NCBI RefSeq assembly: GCF_000813005.1
Contig: NZ_JSYP01000004.1
Coordinates: 153,523 to 217,522 of the forward strand
Origin: Flavobacterium sp. KMS
GTDB lineage: Bacteria > Bacteroidota > Bacteroidia > Flavobacteriales > Flavobacteriaceae
Direction of reading: 5' to 3'
DNA: 64,000 nucleotides
Made by a program: the position numbers and the translations under genes. Shown in pieces: positions 26,701-36,092 of this stretch. The stretch's first letter is position 1, and every line of letters begins with the position of its first letter. The notes beneath the pieces were generated by a model that saw nothing but the letters and a program-made list of their open reading frames with translations, did no database searches and had not been told where the DNA came from.

Positions 26701-27570
26701 TTACTTTCCCGCTTTAAACAAAAATTCTTTTTCTTCTTTTGTCAAACAATCGTAACCCGACTGACTAATTTTATCTAAGATTTCATCAATTTGTTGTTGC
26801 GTTTTGTCTTTGGTAACAATTTTAGAAGTTGTAGTTCTTTGCGTTGGTTTATTGTTGTAATTTTTATGCACTTTCTTAAAAGGCGTAGATGGTGATTTCT
26901 TAAATAAATTAGTAAAGAAATCCAAAACACGAGTAACAATCTTACTCAAATCTACTCCACTTTGCAATAGTTTTATAAACAGAAATCCGAAAACAGCACC
27001 TGCAAGATGAGAGATATGCCCTCCCATATTACCAGATTTAAACTGCATAAGATCCAAAACCAAAATAACAAGGGTAATATGCCATAACTTAACACTACCG
27101 ATAAGTAACAAACGAACTGGCATTAATGGCTGATATGTAGTCGTAGCAACCAAAATCGCCATAATTGCAGCCGAAGCTCCAACTACTGAAGCACTAAGAT
27201 TTAAAAAATAAAAGCTAAGCGCAAATGCTACTCCAGCAAAAATTGCACTTAATATATATAAACCTAAATACTGCTTTTCGGTAAAAAAAGTCAAGAACAA
27301 AGAACTTGCAAAATTTAAAACCAACATATTAAATAACAAATGCAGAAATCCATCATGAAAAAAAGCATAGGTTAAAAATGTCCACGGTTTAAACAAGAAA
27401 TCAGATGGTTCTGATGATAATGCTAACCAACTTGGTAAAGCAAATTGTCCTGTTGAAAATTGATAAAAAAACACCAATGAAATTAAAAAACAAGCAATAT
27501 TCCAATAGATTACTCGCTGAGCAATTCCGCCCATTTTATATTGCAACTTTAAATCGTCTAAAATATTCAT
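26701..27570 (-). CDS. rhomboid family intramembrane serine protease
   Basis: A 289-residue membrane protein with six hydrophobic segments and a cytosolic C-terminal tail of about 85 residues. The catalytic serine is in VVGASAAIMAIL (GASA; standard GxSx) and the catalytic histidine in GGHISHLAGAVFGFLF. The FHDGFLHLLFNMLVLN segment in the second helix is typical. It lies 19 bases upstream of the EEP gene and 43 bases after the second rhomboid gene. Confidence 0.93.
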   Translation of the reverse strand: MNILDDLKLQYKMGGIAQRVIYWNIACFLISLVFFYQFSTGQFALPSWLALSSEPSDFLFKPWTFLTYAFFHDGFLHLLFNMLVLNFASSLFLTFFTEKQYLGLYILSAIFAGVAFALSFYFLNLSASVVGASAAIMAILVATTTYQPLMPVRLLLIGSVKLWHITLVILVLDLMQFKSGNMGGHISHLAGAVFGFLFIKLLQSGVDLSKIVTRVLDFFTNLFKKSPSTPFKKVHKNYNNKPTQRTTTSKIVTKDKTQQQIDEILDKISQSGYDCLTKEEKEFLFKAGK

Positions 27571-27613
27571 ATGTGTTTTTTGTGTTTAAAATTTAGATAA
27601 TAAAGCTAAAAAA

Positions 27614-28429
27614 TTAATTCCAACGATTATTATTAAACTGCGTCTTTTTCCAATACCACATCATTAAATATCCTACGAGCGCTCCACCAACGTGAGCAAA
27701 ATGAGCAATTCCTGTACCACCACCACCAAACAATGAATTTCCTTGGAAACCTAAAAACAAATCGACAGCAATAATTCCTGGTACAAAATACTTCGCTTTT
27801 ATAGGCACCGGAATAAACATAAGAGCCAACTCAGCATTAGGAAACATGAAAGCAAAAGCTACCAAAAGTCCATAAATTGCTCCAGAAGCTCCAACCATAG
27901 GGGTCTGATTAATTATAGATGCATCAAATAAACTTTTAAAACTAACCTCGTTTAATAGATTAATTTTTCCAGCTTCAGCTAAAATTGGCTTAATACCATC
28001 CATAAACAAATCTCCTCGGTAACTTGTTCCATCAGTAAAATTAACATTCATTATATGGTGCAATGAAGCATCTGATAAACCTAAACTAGACGCTCCTTCT
28101 AAAGCACTCTGTATTTCATAATAATTAAAACCTAATTGTAGTAAAGCAGCACCTAATCCGCATGAAATATAAAAGAATATAAACTTTTTACCTCCCCAAA
28201 AATGTTCTAATGCCGAACCAAAAGAAACTAATGCAAACATATTAAATGCAATATGCATAAATCCTCCATGCATAAACATATGCGTGATAGGCTGCCAAAG
28301 TTTAAAATGGTAGTTCTCTGGAAAGTATAATGAAAAGTATTCATAAGAAACCGGCACTAATTGTGAGCCAAGGAAAAAGATAATATTAATTATCAATAAT
28401 TGTTTTACAACAGGAGTCATGTTCATCAT
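27614..28429 (-). CDS. rhomboid family intramembrane serine protease
   Basis: A 271-residue membrane protease. It has MHGGFMHIAFNMFALVSFG in the second helix, the catalytic serine in MVGASGAIYGLLVAFA, and the catalytic histidine in IAHFAHVGGALVGYLMMW. A larger loop of about 60 residues after the third helix distinguishes it from the next rhomboid. Its ATG overlaps the mutL stop by four bases (ATGA), so the two genes are translationally coupled. Confidence 0.93.
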   Translation of the reverse strand: MMNMTPVVKQLLIINIIFFLGSQLVPVSYEYFSLYFPENYHFKLWQPITHMFMHGGFMHIAFNMFALVSFGSALEHFWGGKKFIFFYISCGLGAALLQLGFNYYEIQSALEGASSLGLSDASLHHIMNVNFTDGTSYRGDLFMDGIKPILAEAGKINLLNEVSFKSLFDASIINQTPMVGASGAIYGLLVAFAFMFPNAELALMFIPVPIKAKYFVPGIIAVDLFLGFQGNSLFGGGGTGIAHFAHVGGALVGYLMMWYWKKTQFNNNRWN

Positions 28430-30348
28430 AATGCAAATTTTTTATCTATATCTTCCACACGCATGGTGATGAAAGTTGGTTTTTGAAATGGAGAAATATT
28501 TGGATCTTTACAAGCAAAGAGTCCATTTACCAAATTATCTTGTTCTTTTTCTGTTAAGTATGTTCCTGTTTTCACAGCCATACTCTTTGCCATCGATTTG
28601 GCAATGGTATCATTTTGCGAAAAGCTACTTTCTGGAATTCCATCTTGTAAGTCGCTTAACAATTGTTCTATAACCAGCGAAACTTCACTTTCTGTACTGT
28701 TTATTGGTATTCCCGAAATAACAATATGTTCTTCGGTTGTAGATTCAAAAACGAAACCAGTATTTACAAGCGATAATTGCAATTCTCTTATAATTTCCAT
28801 ATCCGTAGAGGAATAAAACAAATTAAGAGGGAACAACAATTGCTGGCTTGAAGCCTGATTAACCGTCATATTATGTAAAAATTGCTCGTATAAAATACGC
28901 TGATGAGCTCGTTGCTGATCAACAATCACCATTCCGGATTTTATAGGCGAAACAATATATTTTTTATGTATTTGATATGTTTTATGAACCGTTTGCTCAA
29001 TTTCATCATCATTAAATAAAGACGAAGTTACTTCTTCATTCTCAAAAGACATCATCCCTACTTCTTCCGTATCCTGCTTTAAACCTACATACAAACTTTC
29101 CCAACTAGCTGTTGGCTCAGGTTTTTTATAACTAGAATAAGAGTTAGAACCTGATGAACTGGCACCAGAACTATAACTAGATCCTGAACTATAACTAGAC
29201 CCAGAATTTGTATTTGCATAATGTTTATTTGGTGTATCATCAGCAAATGGGTTAAAGTTACTATTAACCTGAATCGTTGGAGTTTCTCCTTCTAAATCTT
29301 TATAATGATAAGGCGTATCAAGATTAGCATCACGATCAAAATCTAAAACAGGCGCCACATTAAATTGTCCTAAACTATGCTTTATAGACGCTCTTAAAAT
29401 TGCATATAAAGCCTGTTCATCATCAAACTTAATTTCTGTTTTTGTAGGATGAATATTGATATCGATTGTATTTGGCGGCACAGACAAATACAAGAAATAA
29501 CTTGGTTGCGCACCATCTTTTAAAATTCCATCATAAGCAGCCATAACTGCATGATGCAAATAGCTACTTTTAATAAAACGATCATTAACAAAGAAAAACT
29601 GTTCTCCCCTGCTCTTTTTAGCAAACTCAGGTTTACTAACAAATCCTTTTATAGCAACTATTTCTGTCTCTTCATTTACCGGAACCAACTTTTCATTGGT
29701 TTTACCAGCAAAAATTCCAACAATACGTTGTCTAAAACTAGAAGGAGGTAAATTATACATCTCACTTCCGTTATGATAAAAAGTAAAATGAATATTGGCA
29801 TGCGCCAAAGCTACACGCTGAAACTCATCCATAACATGGCGAAATTCAACTATATCCGACTTTAAAAAGTTTCTACGGGCAGGAATATTAAAAAATAAGT
29901 TTTTAACCGCAAATGAAGTCCCTTTAGGCAAAACGGCTACTTCTTGCGAAACAAATTTACTTCCTTCAATAATAATGTGTGTTCCTAACTCTTCCTGATC
30001 CTGTTTAGTCTTCATTTCCATATGAGCAATCGCAGCGATAGAAGCTAGTGCTTCTCCACGAAATCCTTTAGTATGCAATGAAAACAAATCTTCGGCTTGG
30101 CGAATTTTAGAAGTCGCATGACGCTCAAAACACAAACGCGAATCGGTAACACTCATTCCAGAACCATTATCGATTACTTGTACCAATGACTTTCCTGCAT
30201 CTTTGATGATTAATTTAATATCCGTTGCTTTAGCATCAACTGCATTTTCTAAAAGCTCTTTCACCACCGAAGCAGGTCTTTGAACGACTTCTCCAGCAGC
30301 AATTTGATTGGCAACGTGATCAGGAAGTAATTGTATAATACTCGACAT
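28426..30348 (-). CDS. mutL: DNA mismatch repair protein MutL
   Basis: A 640-residue GHKL ATPase of mismatch repair. The N-terminal motifs are clear: IAAGEVVQRPASVVKELLEN, IDNGSGM, and TKGFRGEALASIAAIA. The middle is a Ser-rich linker (SSGSSYSS, about residues 380-400), and the C-terminal dimerisation domain ends with ACKDPNISPFQKPTFI; the GRPT-like end is FQKPTFI. I do not see the DQHAx2Ex4E endonuclease motif in its strict form (DQQRAHQRILYEQF instead). Confidence 0.96.
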   Translation of the reverse strand: MSSIIQLLPDHVANQIAAGEVVQRPASVVKELLENAVDAKATDIKLIIKDAGKSLVQVIDNGSGMSVTDSRLCFERHATSKIRQAEDLFSLHTKGFRGEALASIAAIAHMEMKTKQDQEELGTHIIIEGSKFVSQEVAVLPKGTSFAVKNLFFNIPARRNFLKSDIVEFRHVMDEFQRVALAHANIHFTFYHNGSEMYNLPPSSFRQRIVGIFAGKTNEKLVPVNEETEIVAIKGFVSKPEFAKKSRGEQFFFVNDRFIKSSYLHHAVMAAYDGILKDGAQPSYFLYLSVPPNTIDINIHPTKTEIKFDDEQALYAILRASIKHSLGQFNVAPVLDFDRDANLDTPYHYKDLEGETPTIQVNSNFNPFADDTPNKHYANTNSGSSYSSGSSYSSGASSSGSNSYSSYKKPEPTASWESLYVGLKQDTEEVGMMSFENEEVTSSLFNDDEIEQTVHKTYQIHKKYIVSPIKSGMVIVDQQRAHQRILYEQFLHNMTVNQASSQQLLFPLNLFYSSTDMEIIRELQLSLVNTGFVFESTTEEHIVISGIPINSTESEVSLVIEQLLSDLQDGIPESSFSQNDTIAKSMAKSMAVKTGTYLTEKEQDNLVNGLFACKDPNISPFQKPTFITMRVEDIDKKFAL

Positions 30349-30445
30349 TAAGAAAAAATAGATTAAAGGTTAAGGTTTAAAGTTTCAAAACCAAGAAGCA
30401 CAAATTTAATGAATTTTAGCTGGTTTTTTTGACTTGAGGACTCAT

Positions 30446-30488
30446 AAAAAAAACAAAAAACCTATACTATTTTTACACAGTATAGGTT
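30446..30488 (-). terminator. terminator of ribH
   Basis: Perfect 10-base-pair stem AACCTATACT/AGTATAGGTT (30459-30468 and 30479-30488), followed on the minus strand by a long U-rich tract (forward A run 30446-30460). It lies 24 bases after the ribH stop. Confidence 0.88.
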
Positions 30489-30511
30489 TAAGTATTCTTA
30501 CAAATGTGTTT

Positions 30512-31081
30512 TTATTTTTCTAGTTCCAATGGTTTGTCTTCTATTTGAAGCGCACCAGCTGATAACAACTGTTGGTTTTGAAACTGATTTAAAGAAGCTT
30601 GCTGACGGATGTATGCCATTTTTATTGCAGCAATAGCAGCCTCGGTACCTTTGTTACCGTGAATACCACCACTTCTATCAATAGACTGTTGCATATTATT
30701 ATCTGTTAACACACAGAAAATAACTGGAATATCAGTTTGAACATTCAAATCTTTAATTCCTTGAGTTACACCTTCGCATACAAAATCAAAATGCTTTGTT
30801 TGTCCCTGGATTACACATCCAATTACAATTACAGCATCAACATTTTGAGTTTGTAACATTTTTTTTGCTCCATATATCAACTCAAAACTCCCAGGAACAT
30901 TCCATCGGATAATTTGTTGTGCAGGAACTTGATTTTCAATAAGTGTTTCAAAAGCGCCATTATAAAGCCCTTCAGTTATAGTGTCATTCCACTCAGAAAC
31001 AACAATCCCAAATCGAAAATCTTTCGCATTTGGGACTGTGTTTTTATCGTAATCGGATAAATTTTTATTTTCGGTAGCCAT
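30512..31081 (-). CDS. ribH: 6,7-dimethyl-8-ribityllumazine synthase
   Basis: A 189-residue enzyme of riboflavin synthesis that condenses 5-amino-6-ribitylaminouracil with dihydroxybutanone phosphate. It has the conserved FRFGIVVSEWNDTI start, the NVPGSFELIYGAKKM substrate loop, VIVIGCVIQGQTKHFDFV with the catalytic histidine, and GNKGTEAAIAAIKM. It is followed by a C-terminal extension of about 30 residues. It lies 76 bases downstream of a TPR gene on the same strand; no FMN riboswitch was seen. Confidence 0.96.
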   Translation of the reverse strand: MATENKNLSDYDKNTVPNAKDFRFGIVVSEWNDTITEGLYNGAFETLIENQVPAQQIIRWNVPGSFELIYGAKKMLQTQNVDAVIVIGCVIQGQTKHFDFVCEGVTQGIKDLNVQTDIPVIFCVLTDNNMQQSIDRSGGIHGNKGTEAAIAAIKMAYIRQQASLNQFQNQQLLSAGALQIEDKPLELEK

Positions 31082-31157
31082 CTTTATATTTAAGATTTTA
31101 AAATTTGAGATTGTAAGTTACGAATCTAAAATTAAAAAAAGGAAATCTAACTATTAA

Positions 31158-31943
31158 TTATTGTGCTAAACCTATCAAAACATCAACAGAAGCTGCTTCT
31201 GGAGTTGCCTCGAAGTTCTCTTTAACATTTGTAAAATACTTAAGAGCATCTGCTTTTTGACCTAAAGCCAAAGCAGTTTTACCAGCTTTTAGTAAGAAAC
31301 GTGGCGTAGTAAAATCATTTTTATTTAATTCAGCAGCTTTTACATAATAGTCTAAAGCTTCTTTTTGTTGATTTTTTTGAGAATAAGCATCACCAATTGC
31401 TCCTTTAGCTAAAGCTCCTAAAATTAAATCTTTAGAGCTAAATTTACCTAAGTAAGAAATTGCCTCGTCATATTTACCAATGTTTAAGTATGCAACACCA
31501 GCATAATAGTTTGCTAAATTTCCAGCATCTGTTCCTGAATACTCATCAGCGATTTTTACAAATCCAAATTTACCTTCAGAACCATTTAATGATAGTTTAT
31601 ACAAAGAATCACTAGCTACACCATTAGTTGCTTTTTCAAAGTTTTGTTGAGCAACAAACATTTCATTAGCAGCTTCATCTTGTTTAGGAGCAGTAATAAA
31701 TTTTTGGTAAGCCAAATAACCTACAGTTCCCAGAGCAATTGCAGCAACTAATCCAATAATGATTTTCTGGTTTCTAGCAACCCAATCCTCTGTCTTAGAA
31801 GCAGTTTCATCTAATTTAGAAAAAACTCCAGCAGTAGTACTGTTTTTTCCATCAAGAATTACTTGTTGTTCTTCATTGACAACTTCATCTTTAACTTCCT
31901 TTTCTTTAGGTGCTTTATATCCTCTTTTATTGTAAGTAGCCAT
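31158..31943 (-). CDS. TPR membrane protein (YfgM-like)
   Basis: A 261-residue protein with a charged cytosolic N-terminus (MATYNKRGYKAPKEKEVKDE), one membrane helix at about 62-82 (IIIGLVAAIALGTVGYLAYQ), and four or so tetratricopeptide-like repeats facing the periplasm. The layout matches the YfgM/ancillary Sec-translocon-type TPR proteins. The gene order with ribH and recF is one I recall in Flavobacteriaceae. A -7 element TATTTTTG is at 31966-31973 on the minus strand. Confidence 0.84.
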   Translation of the reverse strand: MATYNKRGYKAPKEKEVKDEVVNEEQQVILDGKNSTTAGVFSKLDETASKTEDWVARNQKIIIGLVAAIALGTVGYLAYQKFITAPKQDEAANEMFVAQQNFEKATNGVASDSLYKLSLNGSEGKFGFVKIADEYSGTDAGNLANYYAGVAYLNIGKYDEAISYLGKFSSKDLILGALAKGAIGDAYSQKNQQKEALDYYVKAAELNKNDFTTPRFLLKAGKTALALGQKADALKYFTNVKENFEATPEAASVDVLIGLAQ

Positions 31944-31965
31944 TTAAAATTAATTTAGTGAACGG

Positions 31966-31973
31966 CAAAAATA
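31966..31973 (-). promoter_or_regulatory. -7 promoter element TATTTTTG
   Basis: Exact TAnnTTTG match on the minus strand, 22 bases before the ATG of the TPR protein gene. No clear -33 TTG. Confidence 0.4.
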
Positions 31974-32185
31974 AAATTTTTATTGAAACTTACATGAAAA
32001 AAATCAATTTTATATTTATTTTTAAAAAAAATCCTTCAAAAATGGACTTTTATACGCCGTAAAATCAAAAAAAAACACACTCAACGTCCCAAAAAACGGT
32101 TTATATCGATATTTTTCAATAATTTGCACACGCTTAAAAATTGTCATCTAAAAACAATAAAAAGCTTTATTTCAGCAACTTACAA

Positions 32186-33265
32186 ATGTATCTAAAAAAG
32201 ATTTCTTTATTCAACTATAAAAACTTTTCCGAAGCCAATTTCGAATTTGACAAAAAAATAAATTGTTTTGTTGGAAAAAACGGTATTGGAAAAACCAATG
32301 TACTCGATGCTATTTATCATTTAGCCTACGGAAAAAGCTATTTTAATCCTTTGGCAGTGCAAAACATCAAGCACGGAGAAGAGTTTTTTGTAATAGATGC
32401 CGAGATAGAAAAAAATGAACGAAACGAACAAATAGTTTGTAGTTTAAAAAAAGGACAGAAAAAAATCCTAAAAAGAAACGGCAAAGCCTACGATAAATTC
32501 TCAGACCATATTGGTTTTATTCCTTTAGTAATAATTTCTCCTGCCGACAGGGACTTAATTGTAGAAGGAAGTGAAACTCGTCGTAAATTTATGGACACCG
32601 TGATTTCGCAACTAGACTCCCATTATCTGCAACAACTTATTCAATACCAAAAAGTAATTAGCCAGCGTAACGCGCTACTTAAATATTTTGCATTGAATCA
32701 TGTTTTCGACAACGACACCTTATCTATATATAATGAACAATTGGATAGCTACGGAAAAACCATTTTCGATAAAAGAAAACAATTCATCGAAGCTTTTATT
32801 CCAATTTTCAATACACATCATCAGGCGATAACTGGCTCCGAAGAAACTGTTCAGTTAGTCTACGAAAGTCATTTGTTCGAAAAAGACCTATTAACTCTTT
32901 TACGAGAAAACATTAATAAAGATCGCGCCTTGCATTATACAAGCGTCGGAATACATAAGGATGATTTGTCTTTTGAAATCGACCATCATCCTATTAAAAA
33001 ATTCGGATCACAAGGACAGCAAAAATCTTTCTTGATCGCACTAAAACTGGCTCAATTTGAATTCTTAAAAAAACAAAGCGGCGTAAAGCCCCTGCTCCTT
33101 TTTGATGATATCTTTGATAAATTAGACGAAAGTCGGGTTGCCAAAATTATCGAGATGGTAAATAAAGATACTTTCGGGCAACTTTTTATTTCAGACACGC
33201 ATCCTGAACGAACTGAAACTATCGTAAAATCGACACATCAGACTTATAAAATATTTAATTTATGA
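32186..33265 (+). CDS. recF: DNA replication and repair protein RecF
   Basis: A 359-residue SMC-like ATPase that loads RecA at gaps and stalled forks. The Walker A motif [19 protein letters not shown] lies near residue 30; the late motifs are [17 protein letters not shown] (signature) and [13 protein letters not shown] (Walker B/D-loop). The frame is open 15 codons upstream to a TTG at 32141, but the ATG at 32186 ([14 protein letters not shown]) matches the usual RecF N-terminus. It is divergent from the TPR gene. Confidence 0.96.
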   Translation: MYLKKISLFNYKNFSEANFEFDKKINCFVGKNGIGKTNVLDAIYHLAYGKSYFNPLAVQNIKHGEEFFVIDAEIEKNERNEQIVCSLKKGQKKILKRNGKAYDKFSDHIGFIPLVIISPADRDLIVEGSETRRKFMDTVISQLDSHYLQQLIQYQKVISQRNALLKYFALNHVFDNDTLSIYNEQLDSYGKTIFDKRKQFIEAFIPIFNTHHQAITGSEETVQLVYESHLFEKDLLTLLRENINKDRALHYTSVGIHKDDLSFEIDHHPIKKFGSQGQQKSFLIALKLAQFEFLKKQSGVKPLLLFDDIFDKLDESRVAKIIEMVNKDTFGQLFISDTHPERTETIVKSTHQTYKIFNL

Positions 33266-33328
33266 TTTTGTGCTGTTTCCAAAATTAAAAAAACCCTTAA
33301 ATTAGCCTACACATTTAAATTCAAGATT

Positions 33329-34024
33329 ATGAAATTCCCACAAGCATTCCTTATTATAATTACATTCGTACTAGCATCTTGCAACGGACAATCTAGCAAA
33401 AATGTATCAGTTATTGAGCCAGCCGCTTTCGCAGAAAAGATAAAAACTACTGAAAACCCTCAGATTTTAGACGTAAGAACTCCTGATGAATTTGCATCTG
33501 AACATATTGATAATGCAGTAAACGTAAACTGGAACGGCGATGATTTTGCTACAAAAGCGGCAACCTACGATAAATCTAAACCTGTTTTTGTTTATTGTTT
33601 AAGCGGTGGAAGAAGTAAAAAAGCATCTCAAAAATTACAAGAATTAGGTTTTACAACTATATATGAGCTTGATGGCGGAATCATGAAATGGAACGCCGAA
33701 GGACATTCTAAACCAAGTACCAAAGCTACAGGAATGACAAGCGACGAATATGCTGCTTTATTAAATACTGATAAAAAAGTCCTGATTGATTTTTATGCTG
33801 AATGGTGTGGTCCTTGCAAACAAATGACTCCGTACCTTACGAAGATGCAAAAAGAATTAGCCGATAAAGTGGTTATTATTCGTATCGACGTTGACCAAAA
33901 TAAAACCTTGGTAAAAGACATGAAAATCGACCAACTTCCTACTCTATTATTATATGAGAACAAAGAAGTAAAATGGAAAAACACAGGATTTATCAGTGAA
34001 GCCGATTTAAAAAAACAACTATAA
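33329..34024 (+). CDS. rhodanese-thioredoxin fusion lipoprotein
   Basis: A 231-residue two-domain protein. It has a lipoprotein signal with cysteine in FVLASC (residue 19). A rhodanese domain follows (about 30-130), with LDVRTPDEFASEHI and the active-site loop CLSGGR. A thioredoxin domain (about 140-231) has the redox motif WCGPC and the cis-Pro segment QLPTLLLY. Both domains keep their catalytic cysteines. It is probably a periplasmic sulfur-transfer or redox protein. Confidence 0.9.
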   Translation: MKFPQAFLIIITFVLASCNGQSSKNVSVIEPAAFAEKIKTTENPQILDVRTPDEFASEHIDNAVNVNWNGDDFATKAATYDKSKPVFVYCLSGGRSKKASQKLQELGFTTIYELDGGIMKWNAEGHSKPSTKATGMTSDEYAALLNTDKKVLIDFYAEWCGPCKQMTPYLTKMQKELADKVVIIRIDVDQNKTLVKDMKIDQLPTLLLYENKEVKWKNTGFISEADLKKQL

Positions 34025-34037
34025 TAAAACTAAAAAT

Positions 34038-34715
34038 ATGCTTACCAAAGAAAGTTTACAATTTTTAGATGATTTAAAAACCAACAATAATAGAGATTGG
34101 TTTTTGGAAAATAAAAAACGTTATGAAATCTTCAAAAAAGATTATCACCAACTAGTTGCCGATTTCCTGGACGCCATGAAACCTATGGATCCTTCATTAG
34201 AGTTATTGGAAGTTAAGAATTGTACATTCCGAATTAATCGTGATATCCGTTTCTCTAAAGACAAATCTCCTTATAAAGCGCATCTTGGCGTTTGGCTTTC
34301 TACTGGTGTAAAAGGACAAAACCGTGCGGGATATTATGTACACATCGAGAAAGGCGCTAGTTTTATAGCCGGAGGTTTTTATTCGCCAGAAGCAGAAGAT
34401 TTAAAAAAAGTACGTAAAGAAATTGCATTCTTCCATGATGATTTAGAAGCCATCATTGCCGATAAAAATTTCAAGAAAGAATTCGGAAGTCTAGACGTAA
34501 CCGAAACTAATTCGCTTAAAAACCCACCACGCGGATACGAGAAAGATCATCCTGCAATTGAGTTTTTAAAATTAAAAAGTTTTACTGCTACGCAAAAATA
34601 CGACATCAAAGAAGTTACTCAGAAAGATTTTGTTGCTAAAATGAGTCAGAAACTTATTGCGTTAAAACCATTAAATGAATTCATTAATCGTGCTTTAACG
34701 ACTGACGAATTTTAA
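34038..34715 (+). CDS. DUF2461 family protein
   Basis: A 225-residue cytosolic protein with the DUF2461 start (ESLQFLDDLKTNNNRDWFLENKKRYE) and conserved FRINRDIRFSKDKSPYKAHLGVWL and IAGGFYSPEAEDLKKVRKEI. Its function is unknown. It starts 14 bases after the rhodanese-thioredoxin gene and may be cotranscribed. Confidence 0.9.
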   Translation: MLTKESLQFLDDLKTNNNRDWFLENKKRYEIFKKDYHQLVADFLDAMKPMDPSLELLEVKNCTFRINRDIRFSKDKSPYKAHLGVWLSTGVKGQNRAGYYVHIEKGASFIAGGFYSPEAEDLKKVRKEIAFFHDDLEAIIADKNFKKEFGSLDVTETNSLKNPPRGYEKDHPAIEFLKLKSFTATQKYDIKEVTQKDFVAKMSQKLIALKPLNEFINRALTTDEF

Positions 34716-34726
34716 AAAATCAGATA

Positions 34727-34773
34727 TTTTTTGCCACAGATAAAAAGCCCCCCCCTTTTTCTGTGGCAAAAAA
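34727..34773. repeat. inverted repeat with an eight-C tract in the loop
   Basis: TTTTTTGCCACAG (34727-34739) pairs with CTGTGGCAAAAAA (34761-34773), enclosing GATAAAAAGCCCCCCCC and a T run. The eight-base C tract lies at about 34749-34756. It is located 12 bases after the DUF2461 stop and 20 bases before the glycosyltransferase start, and no standard U tract follows. Confidence 0.75.
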
Positions 34774-34792
34774 ACAAAAGACAAATCACTGA

Positions 34793-35851
34793 ATGAAAAA
34801 AAGAAAAATACTTTTTCTTGGCGAATCCTACCGAGCCGATGCTATTACATGGATTAAAGGCTTGAAAGAATTTGGTGATTTTGACATTTGTACTTGGGAA
34901 CTCAAAACTCCAAACAACACTAAACTTAATCGTTTCAAACGAATCGCCGAATATCTCTTTGCTCCTTTCACGATAAAAAAAATCATTCGATTAGAAAAAC
35001 CAGATATGGTTATTGCCGAAAGAACGACCAGTTATGGTTTTCTTGCCGCGATATCAGGCGCAAAAACAATTGCAATTGCGCAACAAGGCCGAACCGATTT
35101 ATGGCCTGAAGGTTCTCTATTATTACCCCTTAAAAAAATCATTCAGAAACACGCATTCAAAAAAGCGCATTTAATACATGCTTGGGGACCAGTTATGACA
35201 ATCTCTATGAAAGCTATAGGCGTTGACATGAATAAAGTTTTGGTCATACCAAAAGGAATAGATTTATCACTTTTTGAAGCATCCGAAAACAAATCAAATA
35301 GAATTGATGCAATCGTAACACGCTCCTTGCAACCCGAATACAGACACGATTGTATCCTGAAAGCTTTTGCAATTTTAGACAAACAAAACATTGACTTCTG
35401 TTTAACAATTGTTGGCAACGGAACCAGATTAGAATATCTTAAAAACCTAGCTATAGAATTAGGCATTCAAAACAAAGTAATCTTTACTGGAAGAATCCCA
35501 AATACCGAACTTCCTAAACTATTACAACAAGCTAATTTTTATATTAGCATGCCAAGTACCGAAGGGGTTTCTGCCTCATTATTCGAAGCTATGGCGTGTA
35601 ATTGTTACCCTGTTGTATCTGATATCCCTGGAAATCAAAGCTGGATAAATCATCGTGAAAACGGACAATTAATCCCAATTGATGATTATACAAATCTTGC
35701 CGAAGAACTAATCTGGTCATATAAAAATCCTGATTCACGAAATAAAGCGATTATACAAAACAGGAAGTTTGTAGAGGGAAATGCAAACTATAAAATCAAC
35801 ATGAAGATTATTGCCGATAAATATCATGAGTTACTAGATTCTCGAAAGTAA
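34793..35851 (+). CDS. glycosyltransferase family 4 protein
   Basis: A 352-residue GT-B glycosyltransferase. Its C-terminal Rossmann domain carries the GT4 pattern: TIVGNGTRLEYLKNLA, VIFTGRIPNTELPKLLQQA, and EGVSASLFEAMACNCYPV with the E-x7-E pair that contacts the nucleotide sugar. The N-terminal half starts with KILFLGESYRADAITWIKGL. Donor and acceptor sugars are unknown. No other polysaccharide genes are next to it. Confidence 0.88.
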   Translation: MKKRKILFLGESYRADAITWIKGLKEFGDFDICTWELKTPNNTKLNRFKRIAEYLFAPFTIKKIIRLEKPDMVIAERTTSYGFLAAISGAKTIAIAQQGRTDLWPEGSLLLPLKKIIQKHAFKKAHLIHAWGPVMTISMKAIGVDMNKVLVIPKGIDLSLFEASENKSNRIDAIVTRSLQPEYRHDCILKAFAILDKQNIDFCLTIVGNGTRLEYLKNLAIELGIQNKVIFTGRIPNTELPKLLQQANFYISMPSTEGVSASLFEAMACNCYPVVSDIPGNQSWINHRENGQLIPIDDYTNLAEELIWSYKNPDSRNKAIIQNRKFVEGNANYKINMKIIADKYHELLDSRK

Positions 35852-35885
35852 TTAATTAGAAAGACTATTTCAAAACAAAAAAAAT

Positions 35886-35955
35886 AACCGCAGAGAACGC
35901 AATGTTTTACGCAAAGTTCGCAAAGCTGGATCAACACCTAGCTTTGCGAACTTTG
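35886..35955. repeat. GCAAAG-type intergenic hairpin repeat
   Basis: CAAAGTTCGCAAAGCT (35912-35927) pairs perfectly with AGCTTTGCGAACTTTG (35940-35955) over 16 positions with a 12-base loop. The left flank (ACCGCAGAGAACGCAATGTTTTACG) matches the repeats at 63784-63832 and 63949-63987. The frame on the opposite strand (35870-36052) lies within this element and is not believed. Confidence 0.8.
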
Positions 35956-36092
35956 TGTTTTCTATACAAAGTGAGATAAAAATATTTGCGCACTTTCCGG
36001 TAAAAAATCTTATTTTATTCAACGCGTAACATTTCTTCAATCCCAACGTCATACTGTTTTATGGAATAGTTTAATTTAATTCTTAAATAAAT

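Noticed and set aside
28426..30348. MutL as an endonuclease-active enzyme
   Set aside because: The strict DQHA motif is not seen (DQQRAHQ is present); I therefore do not claim endonuclease activity.
30349..31157. Possible FMN riboswitch upstream or downstream of ribH
   Set aside because: None of the conserved RFN element blocks (such as AGGGTGAA ... GATTCGGTGAG type) is seen, and the upstream gap of 76 bases is too short.
35870..36052. Minus-strand frame of 60 codons between the glycosyltransferase and the aminotransferase
   Set aside because: It lies inside the CGCAAAG hairpin repeat; codon use reflects the repeat.
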